Shown: positions 51,661-64,000 of the stretch, in pieces
Layout: the number at the start of each line of letters is the position of its first letter
Position numbering within the stretch: position 1 is the stretch's first letter
Origin: Nymphaea colorata
Taxonomy: Eukaryota; Streptophyta; Magnoliopsida; Nymphaeales; Nymphaeaceae
Direction: 5' to 3'
NCBI RefSeq assembly: GCF_008831285.2
Contig: NC_045139.1
Location: forward strand, 28,561,206-28,625,205
Length of the DNA: 64,000 nucleotides
The notes under the pieces: model-generated
The model's database searches: none
Seen by the model: the letters and a program-made list of their open reading frames with translations, nothing else
Told to the model about the DNA's origin: nothing
Position numbers and translations under genes: made by a program

Positions 51661-54600
51661 ATGGCATTCAGAGATGGCCTGGTTTCATTCCTCAGGCGAT
51701 ACGGATTACCACTGTCTCTTCTTGTTATCGCGATCTTCTGGCAGATCTTCGTTCTCCCTTCCGCTTTCCCTCCTTCTCACTACGACGGTACTCTCCCAAC
51801 CCTTCTTCTTCTTTTATCCCTTTCCCCATTCTCCATTTTTCCATTTCACGTTTGCCCTCCATCTTCACGTCGTTCATGTCTTCATGATTGACTTTTACTC
51901 CTGCTAGTAAAATCAGTGAGTTCCTCCAATTCTTTGAACTGCGGGTTACATGTTTGGTTTGCCTCTCTCGGTTAGAACTCTTCTTGTCTCCTTTATTTTC
52001 ATCTTTCTTGGAAGGCTTATTGCTGATTGTTTATGATCGCGTTTCCAACTTCCCAGGGCAGGGAGTCAGCAAATTTTACTTCTTTCTGAAGTTTTGCACG
52101 CCCGTTACGTGCTAGCTTCTCGTCTTGTTGCAACTTCAACACTCGTCTTTCACTTGTGCATGGCTGTTTCCAACTCGTTGTTGATCAATTTTTTTGAATA
52201 TGCACTATGTGAAAGAGCCAAATTGCTCTTTCTCAATGTGTATAAGCGAGACAATGTTTTGTTGTTAATCGGCAACGAAGGCAATAGTCCTCTTCAATTT
52301 TTATTACCTTTGAATTTACTGAATGTATAAATTAATGGTGCTGAAAGAATACAGCAGCTTGGATGTCTAACACTATCACTCGTAACAAGTAATGCCTTAT
52401 CATAAAAATTTTACTGTCTACATACAAATTAATCCATCTTCCGCTAGAGAAAAGAATCACCAAGTCCACAATAAGGACCATAATTTTGATTGGTCGAAAG
52501 TTCCAACCACCTTAATGGCACGATAGACGTGCAAGAGAAGCACATTGTCAGGATTGCGGGATCAGCGCAAAGAACTATGTTATAATCACGTAACCAGAAT
52601 AATTAGTGATAAAAATAAAAGATCAAAAATTAGAAAAACCAATATAGGCGACGACTTTATATCTAAAATACGATGAGCTTTTGTCAGCTCACGATGCAAC
52701 CGAGACTTCCATTGCAAATTTACCACTGAGTTTTGCAGTCCCATTTGGCTAGATTCAAGAAATATATTCACATTTAAAGGGGTCACCAGTCATATGAAAG
52801 GCCTGATCATGAATGCTTAAATGTATTTTCCTTGCTAACTGAACTTTTATAGTGGGCCAAACATGCATTGGTGATCTGCCTATATTTTTTGCCGTAAAGT
52901 TTATTGTATTATGCCTCATTTGCTTTCCTCTTAACGTCTTCATCTTTTCCGATTGTGCATCTTGTCATTCTGTCTAGTTTCTAATCATTGGGATTTGTTC
53001 TGATCAGCACTTGGTGTTAAAATGTACTGCTCGATTGAGGAAGTCAAGGATGCATATGTAAAACTCATGGCCAAATGGTAATCAGAAAGTCACAAGCTTC
53101 ATATATGTTCGTCCTATAAATCAATACATAGTTAGATAAATATTTGTGGCTATATTCATTCTAGGGCTTGAGCTTATGATCGAAATTTGTCTGCATCTGT
53201 GCATGATACAGAGTAGTGTATGTTTTCTATGGATGTGATTGATATTTGATTTTTCAGGGATTCTGGGGTCGATGTGCCAAATGTAGACCACTTTCTGAAG
53301 GTCAGTGTGAGATTGTGTCTGTTTGTGACTTGATGTATTTAATTGGTCAAGATGGATGGAGGAGGCCAATGTTTTTCATTTTGTCTATGCGAAAGATAAA
53401 ATTGACAAATCTAGCTGTTCTTGTTAGGGGAAAACCCTGGTATGTATATTCTGTTGGCTGCTTGTAGGGTGCCTAACTGAATATGTAGTATTTCTCTCAT
53501 TCATCCATAGGCCTTTAAATTCCAACTTTATTGTTATCATCCCTCCAGTCACCTGCCACAAGAACGGGAAAAGTACATTTTTTTAGCAGTTCCTTGCAAC
53601 AGGAAAGGATAGGGAGGGAGGTAGGGGTGGGGGAGAGGAGGGGAGGGCAGCGCAGGGGAGGGGAAAACATCTTTTATAGTTGAGGGATTCAGCCTTCCTT
53701 GGCTCCTCATTTAAATCTGTGAAGCACCCGCTTAGAAGATCCATGTGGCATAGACTACATACTTATACACTTGTCAAATACCATTCTTCGATCTTTTGGG
53801 TCTACATGACAAAACACAAAATGTTGAATGAACAAATCTTTACAGCATATGTAAGACCCATGATTTTCTTTCTTTTCTTTAATTATGGAAAACGTCCATG
53901 CGTGTGGGACCCCAGGTCCGAGTGTTGAAAATACTTTGATACCACTATAACAACCCGACCCACTCCTGGACTCGGGCCCTTGGTTCGACAGATCCTAACC
54001 CGCCCCCTAGTAGTTTCGGTTCCAACCCCAAAAAGGCTAGGAACTAGGACAATCATCTCATTAATGACCCCCCTTTATAAGCCCTTGAAGATCTCTCACA
54101 ATCTTCAATACGGGACTAAACTTTTGGGGCGTTATAATCCACCCCCTTAAGGCACACGTGTCTGCGCGTGTCGTACCCTAGGTCCGAGTGTTGAAACCGG
54201 CTCTGATACCACTATGGCTCGGGCCTCTGGTTCGATGGATCTCAACCCGACCCCTAACAGTTTTGGTTTCAACCTTGAAAAGGCTAGGAACCAGGACAAT
54301 CTTCTTATCAATGACCCTCTTTATAAGCCCTTGAAGATTCCTCACAATCTTCGATACGGGACTAAACATTTGGGGCATTACAGCATAAATGCATTAAATT
54401 GTTTATATTGAACACTTTGTGAGATCATTTATTCTGTTTATAAATGTGAGGTAAGGATTTCTTCCTCCCACCCTCTTTGCTGTCCTTGCAACCATTCAAT
54501 AAGATGGAGCACTCAATAATAGAAATTTCATGTTCTAATCCTTGTTAGGGTTGAAATGAAATAAACGTAACGAGATAACAAAAGAATGCAAACTTATTGC

Positions 54601-57600
54601 ACAGTTACCTCTATGTACAAGCAAGAAGGAAAACAATACCTGTACTGATGCTGCTCATTTTCATATGCTCCTTTCTCACTGACATTTTAGTTTGTCACTA
54701 AACAGATGTCTTACCCTTTCATTAAGGGGTTTATTAGTGCATAAATTGAAGCATGCAATTAAGTCCCAGTCACTATTTTATCCTAAAAGAGAGAAGCCCT
54801 TTCTATCCTGTTACATTAAATGGTTTCTTAACACGTAACTTCAAGCATGCATTTAAGTCCAAGCCACTATTGTACCTTAACAGAGAAAAGTCTTTTCTTT
54901 CCTGTTGTCATTTATTGAAGAAAATATTTACCTAATCAATGCTTAAGAAGGATTTGCCTCTTTCTTTTTTTCTTTTTTCTAGGTTCGTTATGCTTTCGAG
55001 TTGCTGAACAACCCCATATGGAAAAGGGATTATGATCTTTTCTCTGTTGAGGAACAGCGGGTGAGTTTTTAGATTACCACTTGGTGGCCGATGCCTCATA
55101 GGGGCTTGGTTGGATAAAACTAATGTCAATCAGATACCTCTTCAATTGGATTTCAAATAATGGAAACTTCACACCCTTCAATAATCATTTATTGGGTGCA
55201 GCATATTATTGGAAAGGTTAAACAACAATATGCCGGGGAGAGCTTTTCCAAAGTAGAGATTCCCATTCTAAATCTTCCATCTTCAGGTATGTAAACACTT
55301 GACTTCTCATGGACCATGGTTGATTACAGAACAACAAGTGTTGGTGTAACACTTAGTTTGGTTCTAGTAATTTGCCTATTATCAAATTGTATTCATTGGA
55401 TGGTGTTCTATGTTTGGACAGATCTCATTGATTATGTTCCTGATGATCTCATGGCAAAGGACTTTATAGCTAAACTGGGAGACACCGGGAACTGGCTTAT
55501 TCAGGTAGACTATGGACTCTACTGATATACTGTTTCTTTGTTTTGAGTCTTTTTTTATCAGAATGGATATTTATTCTTGGCAAGAGTTTCAAAAAACATT
55601 TGATGTTTCAATTTTCTTTGCAGGTTTATTCCTCTGGCAGCAGTCGTTGTGCAGAGTTTTCTAGGAATTGGAAACTGATAGGTATCTGATTTTTCCAGTT
55701 GCTATTCCAATTTATCTCATCCAATTCGATTTTGTACTTTTGTGGAGCTTGTCTCTTTAGTGTTTAGCGTTTACCTCTTCAATGTATGTTTCTTCTATTT
55801 TTAGCCTTTTTAGGCTAACATTTGGTTATGGTAGGAGTAGGACTATCTAGGCGAGGTTTTTTCCACCAGCTTAAAGGCTGGTGGAGTTCATTGCCGAACT
55901 AACATCAAGTATCTCGCAACTAGTGGTGAATGTAAGTACCACAAATTTTTCTAGTTAGTTTGAATTCAATAGCACCAAGACAGGCCTCCAGAAGATGAAA
56001 AAATACAAGGCTGTAATTACTACAAAGACGTGACATTCGCACTAGCTTAAGCGAGAACTATTATGGTTTCAGTTGCTACCTGTTTCATGGAGGGCAGCAC
56101 AATGACTGGAAGATGTATTCCTCTAATCACATATCAAGGGATTCAAGACTTGATCTATTTTTATGTGCAGTATGAGTGAGTTGGTAGCACACGTACTGCT
56201 CCTACTATCTTAGGCAGTTCTGTTGCCCCTTTTGTTTCTAATATAGTTGTCGCTGATTATTCAAGAAGTTGGTTATTGCAGTTCCTTTCTAACTGTAATT
56301 TTGCTATATTGTCATTATCCAAATTCCAAAGCCTGGCTTGTTACCTTCTTTCAAACTTTAAAAATTACTGGACATCCAAGAGTATGATGTTCCTACTCTT
56401 CCTACAAGTTGATTCTGTTGGTCGATTAACAGCTGTCATGTGTTCCCTTAAAATGGTTATATCGTAGTTAAGGATGAAGATTACAATTTATCATACTAGC
56501 AGTCACTTTCATTACTTTGACACAGTTGACTTCTAAATCCTAAGTTTTACTTTCCCTTCCCTTGTTTGGATATTAGAATATTGTTTTTTTTTTATCCTTG
56601 AGTTGTAACAATGTCTTGGTGACTCGAATGTGTCACACCTTACTTGTACCCAGTTTGTCTTTCTTTATAATTGATGAACAAGAAGGAAATGCAAAGCCAG
56701 TAAGGTCGTGTAGTCCACTCTGTAAGATCCTCGCTTCTAAGCTTGCTCCTATAGGTCTAGTTCGCTTGTGGGCCTCAGTTGCTACAGGGCTACCCTTCTA
56801 CACCAAGCTCCCTTTGCAATCTCACCATTTGTGGAAGGCCTTGGCCTAATAACTAGTGCAAGAATTAAACATGTTTAGGAAGTTGGAAGAGATTTACACT
56901 TTCTGGGAGTGTCTTCAGAATTTATCGTGCTATAGTACTCTTGCTAGACATCTATTTGATAAAACTAGTTGCCATCTAATCATAGTATAGAATCTATAGA
57001 TACCACACTTTTTTGGGAAAAAAACATGATATTAATGTTAAAGAAGAGATATCAAAAAAGAATGAAAAAGACGCATTTTTGAAAAAATGTGACAATAAAT
57101 TTATTGCATTTTTTCCATTTCCCCTTTTCTCAATTAAATTATTTATCTTTATTCAACACTATTTTATCATTTTATCTAGCCATTTTTCAATTGAATTGTT
57201 TATAAACACTAATTGATCCTTTTATCTAGCCATTTTTTATGTCTACTTGTTAGTTTCTCATTTATTTTATTTTTACCTAATTTTTAAGATTTTAGAGCAC
57301 TTTCTGGTCATTCTGTGTATGTTTCTTCATAAAACTTGTTTATACTTTATAGATTGCAGTGACATGATAATGTAGATGGCATGGTTTTTATGATAAATCA
57401 AATAGTTATGTTGTCTCTGTCATTAAGATAGTGAGTTAATCTACATTCGCTTGCGTTTTTTGACATAAAAATGTAAAAAATCTACAAAAAATTTACACAT
57501 TTTAACATGCCTAATTTTGGCAGAGTTTAAAATTTTAGATGTGCTTTTTTTCCATAAGAGGAAAATGAACTCTTCTTTTCCTTTTAAAATTTACACTATC

Positions 57601-60600
57601 CATGCATAGAATTTTACTTTGAAGGTTGACATTCTCATGTGCTTGGTTTGAACCCTAAATGAAATTTTTTACATCCCAAATGTAAAAGTTTCACACATCC
57701 AGGTTCAGCAAACAAACCTTTATATTAAATGAATAGCAGACCCTGATTATGGTGTGAGTTACAAAGAAACAGCTACGCCTGGTTGGTCTCAGTAGCATGT
57801 GCTTGGTTCGAACCCTAAATGAAATTTTTTACATCCAAAATGTAAACGTTTCACACATCCGACTCTGCAGACAACCCTTTATATTAAATGAATAGCAGAC
57901 CTTGATTTATTAGTTACAAAGAAACTGTTATGGCTGGTTGGTGTCAGTAGAATACTCCACAGGCTTTTTTCTCTTCTTTCTATTGTAAATCTTGGGAACA
58001 ACACATTCTCTTTATGAGTTTATTTGCTGCTTTGTTCCACGTTGTTCTATACAGCTGGCTGGCTTGAAGGTGTCTCGAGAACAGGCTCAGTAGAGCTCAG
58101 GGAAGTTGAACTTGCAGCCTATCTTGCTGATAGAAGAAAATTTACTGGACGTCCAGTATTTGAAAATGGTAATCTTTTTTAACCATGTATTGTCCTCAAT
58201 TTCTTCTAAAAGAAGCTAAGAACCAGAGTGTGTCTTCCTTTATGCTACTAGTTTATGCTTCATTGATGGCATTTCTCGTTTTTCTTTCCTGAGATAAACA
58301 AGGTTGGGTCCCTTGATAATCTTTTGATACTTGTTCTTTTGCATACTTCAAAAAATGTTCAAATGAAGTACGAGTTAGTCATATTTAATGTGTTGAAGTG
58401 TGTAATTTAATTTGTATTTCAGTTGAATCAATAGTTAGATACATAATGCAATGTAAAAAAGTGTAAGTTTTTTTAATTTAAAAATATGAAAAATGATTAT
58501 GATCAGAATAAAATAGGGAAAAATGGGAAAAAATCAAAAAAAGTACCATTCCTATGAAAAATCAAGAAAATGTGTCATTCATAAACATAAAAAGGTAACA
58601 ACCTAATGGCAATCAGTTTCGCGATCATGATCCATCAATCCAACATCAAGTGTTAAACAATGTGAAATAAATTTGTTTAGCGCAACACATACATGTCAAA
58701 TTAACATTCATTATGATCTTCCTCTTTTTCATTTTCTCCTTCAACTTCTACGTCATGCCCAATGTATACGGGCTCTTTGTCATCGTCTTCTTGTGTGTCC
58801 CAGCTAGATGATGTGCCAATTGAGCGATCACTGTAGCAATCAGCTTCTTACAAAAATTACAAATTATTTTTCAACTGATTGTCAACTTGTGCACTAGCCA
58901 CCATTTCCATGCATGGTTTTTTAAAGTCATTTTTTCATAACATGACAAATCTACAGTCAAAGTGAAAAATTTTATACTTCCCATGGTGGAAAGTGGAAAC
59001 ATGCTCCCATGCAAAAAACAAGTGAAATCTGCCTTTTATCAATGCAAAATCAATCTCCTACACACAACTCTATTTTCAGTTTTTTGTTTTCTCCTCACAA
59101 GGAAAAAAAGCTTCCCCTCACAAACCTCCTAAGCACGTCCAGGGCTCACAAAGGGGGTTTCAAGCAAAAAGTCGAAAAAATGGATCCCAAACTCCTTTTT
59201 CTGTTCACCAAGGATGTCTTCTATGATAGCAGTGATACAAACCATATTCATATCATACAATAGACAGTTACAGGTGTTACATTATACAACATATTGTGTC
59301 ATATGATACACATTGTTACACAAACTGACAGTGCCTAATACATGGTATTCATCCTTTGGTGATTCTGCTTTTAAATAGTTGGCTATAATCTATATGCTGA
59401 CTTTGTGTTGGATGCATGCAAATCCGAGTATACTGTGTTGTGTGGGCATTAACACAAGGTGTAGGTATGGAAACTTCTACAAAGAGATGTGCACTAAAAA
59501 CCTTGAAACATTGGACACCTTTTGATGAAGTTATATGTGTGTATTTGTGGGAAAGAGGGAGCGAGAAAGAGAGACAGAGAGAAAGAGGCTTAAATTATAA
59601 AATGTGTCTGTTCTCTTGAGAACATACGCAGAGTGAGACACCCGTGTCATATGTTTTTGACACTGTCTTTCAAGAATCTTCTGGCCTGTCCTGCAGCCTC
59701 CTTTCTTGTTTGCTCTGGCCAAAGCTGTCACAATTTATTTTTTTTCTTTTTCCAGCTACACTATTGGTTAGTGAACTCTTGTGAGGCTTGTTATTTGTTT
59801 TACCTTGCTATACTTTTGCCTAGTCCCTAGCTGGTTAGCCAGTTTGCCATCTTTGATGGGGTGCTAGAATAAAATATTGATGCATGGTTGTCTGGCTATA
59901 AGGTCATCCCTAATTAGACTTCTTATTGATGTGCAGGCCTTCCTTATATTGTTGCATTTCCTCATAATTGTAGAAGCTCAAGCTGCCTTCTTAGGTGAGG
60001 TAGTAGTTATGAACTAATGGTGTAATTTGTGTTTTATAGCTCTTTTCTTCTGATCCGTTTTTATTTTCTGGTGTCTGCAGGTACCAAGGAGAGCTATCAG
60101 TTGATGCAATAGTCGACTGGATGGCAACAGACATACTGGGGCTGCCTCGTATATTTTACTACTCCAAAGACTCATTGGTGTGCAGACACTTGCTAGTAAA
60201 ACTTAATGCTGGTCATATATGATTTTTATTGATAATCAGATATTCTGATAGTGCTCTAAATTAACTCAGCTTCCTCAACTTATCATGCAAAATGTTAGTT
60301 GCACAGTGTCTTTTATTTCTGGCATGATATAAAGTTCCTGAAAAATATTTTATACATTTGTTTTTATTTCATTTGTCCTCCCTTTCAAGTATCAATAGCA
60401 ATGTACAATACAGAACCCAGACATAATTTAGTGGCAAAATGTGGAGAACTGACCTTATGGTCTGAACCATGAAGCACTGTTCACATTGTTAGAGACTATT
60501 TATTTTTAATTTAATACTGTCATTAGTGCTGGTTTCACTTCCTAGATATCTTCATTTGCAGATATGATGCTATGAACCTATCTGCTGAACTAACACTGAC

Positions 60601-61592
60601 CAAATAGTTTATGGAACTCTCCACTATTTTACGTATGCTGTTCAGTGAAGAGGGCTAACTGGACCACAATTTAGCTGACAAATTTAGATTGACTCAATTA
60701 CCCAATGTTATTGGATACCCTTTAAAAATTTTGAAGACTTGAACACAGTCAGCACATCCATAATCCTGATTAATCCATCTAGTGGTGATGGACCATCTTT
60801 GTACCCATGGATAATCTTGTATTTTGCTTTTGTAGGGTTACACATGGTTTACCTTTTGCAAAAAACACTACACCACTCTCCCTGTAGGATGTCATCTCTG
60901 CTATTTTATCTCCATGTCTCTAGTTATTGCAAACATTTTATTTTATGGATTGCTACGACATTTCTTTGTGCAGGTCTATTTTTTCTATTTGTATGATTCT
61001 ATTTTATCTCCAGTTGTTTACTTTATTGATTGTACTAGCAAATTATCTTGTTATTTTAATGTCATTGTGTTTTCAGGTGAAGGATTTCTTCCGGAAGGCT
61101 GGTCCCCACAAGGTCCACATTGTTTCATTTATGGTGTTTTTTTCACATAGTTTTGTATGTTCATATTTAGGTTGTCCTTTTTTGTATGTTTTGTAAGACT
61201 ATTGGAAGAAGGTATTGTTCATGACTTTTTTGTATGTTTTGTAAGACTATCTTGTATGTTTAGGTTACCTTGTTCTTGGCCATATCTTAGTAGTTTATTG
61301 ATCAATTGTTTCATTTGAAATTTTGAACAATCAGTTGCATCTTAGAATCTGGTCAAATCTTGTTTTTTTTCCTCTTTATTTGCATGGGTTCAGAACTGTT
61401 TGTGTTAAGAAGAAACTGGAGATCATTTTTCTGGTAGCATCAGTGGCTTGGATTGCCAGTCATATGTTTGATCATAGATGCCAATACTTTTGATGCATTG
61501 AGACCTATGTCACATGGGTGCGGGGTGTGGGTGCTGGTACGGGATGCTGCAAGTTCCCAAAAAAATTAAGGTTGAGTGCGACGAGAGCATAA

Positions 61593-61651
<59 letters not shown>

Positions 61652-63417
61652 ATTTGTTATGTAAGTAATTTTATTTGTCTATATTTTTAAACATTTTTTT
61701 ATGATTATTACCTAAATCTCATACAAAATTCAAAGTTTTATTAAATAAAATAAGGGGGGAGAGAGAGAAGAGGGAAAGATGGGAGAAGGAGAAAAATGAA
61801 AAGAAAGAGAAAAGAAGGACGGGTGTGGACAGCAGCACCTATGTGACTTAGATTGAGACTGATATGCTTGAATCTGGTTCTCATAAGCTTGGGCAATTAA
61901 AGCATGTTGCCAGTGTTTGGAAAAATTTGAGATTTCTTTAGATCATAGTTTATAGTTACAGATATCATTAATCGGTTTTAAACAACAAGTTTTTCTTGTT
62001 ATTTTTCGGCAAAATTGAAAATCTCGGGAAAAATTTGGCATTTTTTAGAAAATAAAAAATCTTAAAAATTAGGAAAAAGCAAAATATGCGCCTTTGTCAT
62101 TTTTGCTTGATTTTTGGGAGTATTATGATATGCTTCTTTTAAGTTCTTAGATAGGGTATGGACTTAATATAATTTGCTGTAGTAGTTCTTTTGCTATTAT
62201 AAATCCTGGTCCTTTTATGAGAAATAGATTGGCTTAGCATTTTTGCTTTTTCTCTTTTGCAAACTAATAGCATGTATCTGTTCTACCTATGCCTTTAGCT
62301 GATTTTAACTACTGTGCAGGTGAAAGTAATTTTTTTTTCTAAGACTGGCGAACGTGCTGCTCCATTTTTGCGTCAAACAGCAAAAGACTATTGGTCATAT
62401 GCTTCTTTTGCCTTCGTTTTGTGGCGTGAGGAGGAATCCTCCATATGGTGGAACATGTATATCTCTACTCTTCTGGCACCACTCCTTCCCTTGCTTCTTT
62501 CCTTTTATTTGGGGCTGTTACATATGGCCATTGCACATATCCTTGAGAATCTGCATATTTAAGGAACAACTACCTTGATTATTGCTTGAGCTGGCAGATT
62601 GATTCTGTTTCATGATCCTTCATGGTTCAGACTAATGTGTACTTTCCATGTGATGGGTTCAGTTGTAAATTCTCATTAACATTGCATACATTAAAGTAAT
62701 AACCTAAACCAAAGCTTGAAAGGCAACGTCACTAATGATAACTGGAGTCTTTTCATAGTATGCATGTGTTTTTGGGTAATTATGATCCACCCTTTTTTTC
62801 TCTATAATTTTCTAAATGAGCCGCTGTTCTCTTTAGAAACAGTAATCTGATTAACCTTTTCTCCTGAACTCCTGAAATAACTTTTTCCTAATTCCTTAAC
62901 ACATGACACACACACACACACACACACAGAGGGAGAGGGAGAGGGGAAGAGAGAGAGAGAGGGAGTGATACTGATTAAAAGTTTTCTCCTTAGTTCCTTG
63001 TATTCTTTTTTTCCTAATTCATCTGACACTGTGTTGGCACTACAGTTATGTCAACTCCCTACAAGTTTTGTCATCCAGATGTAGTATGAGCTTTTTCCTT
63101 ATTCTGCTAGCCCTCTAGGTATTTTGAATATGGTAAGCTTGGCTGTCTTGTTAGACTTTATCGTGGTCATTGGTTACTGTTTTGGCACTAACAGGTTTGA
63201 AGTGGATTTTGCACCTGCTGTTGTCTTTGTAAGAGATCCAGGAGTGAAACCCTTAGTTATCCATGGTATATTGCTCATTGCATTTCTCTGTCACTTTTAG
63301 CTTCTCATCCATGCTTTTAATACTGCATGACCTTTATGCTGAAATTGATATATTTTTTTGTAGGTGTCCTCAATAGCTCTTCATTTTCAAAAATAATGGA
63401 ACAATATAAAAATCAAG
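51661..63417 (+). CDS. Membrane-anchored protein with J-like region and thioredoxin-like domains, 5' part (370 aa, 14 exons)
   Basis: Probable endomembrane protein related to DnaJ/thioredoxin-fold fusions such as the DNAJC16 type; function unknown. Exons: 51661-51787, 53008-53077, 53258-53300, 54983-55060, 55202-55286, 55422-55504, 55624-55681, 58055-58168, 59937-59994, 60081-60177, 61077-61112, 62320-62456, 63195-63265, 63364-63417; all GT-AG with closed phase. The gene continues past the last exon and the window end. A hydrophobic anchor spans about residues 15-36 (GLPLSLLVIAIFWQIFVLP). YDALGVKMYCSIEEVKDAYV to VRYAFELLNNPIWKRDYD resembles a J-domain (helices I-II and III-IV), but the HPD tripeptide is absent: that loop reads KWDSGVDVPNVDHF. 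A thioredoxin-like part follows (WLIQVYSSGSSRCAEFSRNW), lacking a CxxC pair at the usual site, then FENGLPYIVAFP and RYQGELSVDAIVDW resembling the cis-Pro and C-terminal strands. No stop interrupts the 370 codons, so it looks like a functional gene. Confidence 0.85.
53609..53666 (+). other. G-rich tract (quadruplex-type) in J-like gene intron 3
   Basis: At least eight runs of three to five G occur within 58 bases on the sense strand. Such a layout can fold into a G-quadruplex. Confidence 0.5.
53893..54382 (-). mobile_element. TRIM-like LTR retroelement pair in J-like gene intron 3
   Basis: Two related LTR-like blocks lie at about 53946-54136 and 54214-54382, sharing GGTTCGA, AAAAGGCTAGGAAC, CAATGACCC, TTTATAAGCCCTTGAAGAT and a GGGACTAAAC end. 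Between them is a short internal part (about 54137-54213). On the minus strand it starts, beside the LTR at 54214, with TGGTATCAGAGCCGG, an almost perfect initiator-Met primer-binding site, and ends with a polypurine-like AAGGGGGTGG next to the other LTR. A second partial internal part with TGGTATCAAAG sits at 53893-53945. With no coding capacity and a tiny interior, this fits a TRIM that has recombined into a tandem. Confidence 0.75.
57636..57952. repeat. Diverged tandem repeat, about 160 bp x 2, in J-like gene intron 7
   Basis: Copies at 57636-57795 and 57796-57952 share CATGTGCTTGGTTYGAACCC, ATGAAATTTTTTACATCC, TTTCACACATCC, CCTTTATATTAAATGAATAG and an end GGTTGGTSTCAGTAG. The GGTTCGAACCC looks like a tRNA B-box, so a short interspersed element origin is possible, but the A-box spacing does not fit well. 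Confidence 0.75.
61506..61850. mobile_element. MITE-like element, same family as 18413-18839
   Basis: The left end TATGTCACATGGGTGCGG and the right end (minus strand) TAAGTCACATAGGTGC are inverted repeats. As in the copy at 18413, the left arm continues as a series of GGTRCGG/GGTGCGG motifs and the centre is a long TA run (61593-61648), followed by an A/G-rich stretch. It lies in the intron after exon 11 of the J-like gene. Confidence 0.65.
61593..61648. repeat. (TA)n microsatellite
   Basis: A run of more than 50 bases of TA inside the MITE-like element. Confidence 0.9.
62907..62965. repeat. (CA)n-(GA)n compound microsatellite
   Basis: A CA run of about 22 bases passes into GA/GGGA-rich repeats in the intron before exon 13 of the J-like gene. 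Confidence 0.9.
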
Positions 63418-64000
63418 GTATAGGAATCTATATTTTTTCTCTTTCTACTTTTTTTGTCCGTGGCGTTCTTACCAAAAAGGTGGTGCATGTCGATATCTGC
63501 TTTTCCTAAAGGACTTGTCGGTTATGAAAATTGAGTTTTAACAATTGTAGCTATAGTTCACTGATGCAAGTGAAAAATGCATTGGAGATGCAACATTTGT
63601 GGCTCTTTTACATGAAAAAGTAATTGACTAATAAAGATGCCTCTGATAATTGAGTTTTAGAAGGAATGATATCTCCTAATTATTGTTGTTGTGTTCTTAT
63701 CTATCTGTTTTGATTCATTAATATTATAGACCCTTCTGGTGTCACATACGAATTGATGCCTTTTATATTTGGCTGTTACTGCTGACATCAGCGAAAAACT
63801 ATTTGCATTGCTATACATTTACATAATATATCCAGAGAACTTTTTTCAAATGAAGAGTATCAGCTTCATAGCCAGTTTCTCTTGAAAGCTTCTTTGGGTT
63901 CACATATAGCAACCAAATGCCATATTGCTGTTTTTCAGTTGTTATTCATGATAGGACACATTTTACCATGCAGCAGCCTTTATGGAACATGACTTACGTT

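Overview
The window reads as nuclear DNA of a flowering plant. Its genes have many short exons split by AT-rich GT-AG introns, it is rich in (TA)n, (CT)n and (CA)n microsatellites, and it holds plant-only gene families (NAC, R2R3-MYB), a copia LTR retrotransposon relic and several MITE-like elements. I cannot name the species. All gene models below were built by reading splice sites and checking that the reading phase closes at every junction; none has transcript support here.

Layout. (1) 491-2347, minus: the 5' part (three exons) of a secreted glycoside hydrolase family 5 enzyme; its 3' exons lie beyond the window start. (2) 5613-7351, minus: a complete three-exon NAC transcription factor of the NAP type (282 aa). 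(3) 11217-27709, minus: a complete 22-exon gene for a 1334-aa nuclear protein like Arabidopsis RSA1/EMB1579 (plant relative of CCAR1/DBC1), with a 6-codon microexon, two GC-AG introns, a 494-bp exact tandem duplication and two adjacent MITE-like elements in one intron, and a possible nested gene fragment in another. (4) 29000-32700, plus: a decayed Ty1/copia retrotransposon with one recognisable LTR, a primer-binding site and broken gag, integrase, reverse transcriptase and RNase H remnants. (5) 41750-44475, plus: a complete three-exon MIXTA-like (subgroup 9) R2R3-MYB gene (441 aa). (6) 51661 to beyond the window end, plus: the first 14 exons (370 aa) of a membrane-anchored protein with a J-like region lacking HPD and thioredoxin-like segments; its introns carry a TRIM-like LTR pair, a G-rich tract, a 160-bp tandem repeat and a second copy of one MITE family.

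The genes are ordinary neighbours in a plant genome, not an operon or cluster; no shared pathway is evident. NAC (senescence/ABA-type regulator), MYB (epidermal cell shape/cuticle regulator) and the RSA1-like protein (transcription/splicing) are independent nuclear regulators, while the GH5 protein is secreted and the J-like protein is probably in the endomembrane system. I saw no sign of a wholly new system. The most unusual features are the dense insertions in the RSA1-like introns, the unexplained coding-like segments at 12.07-12.83 kb, the TRIM array at 53.9-54.4 kb and the MITE family shared between 18.4 and 61.5 kb.
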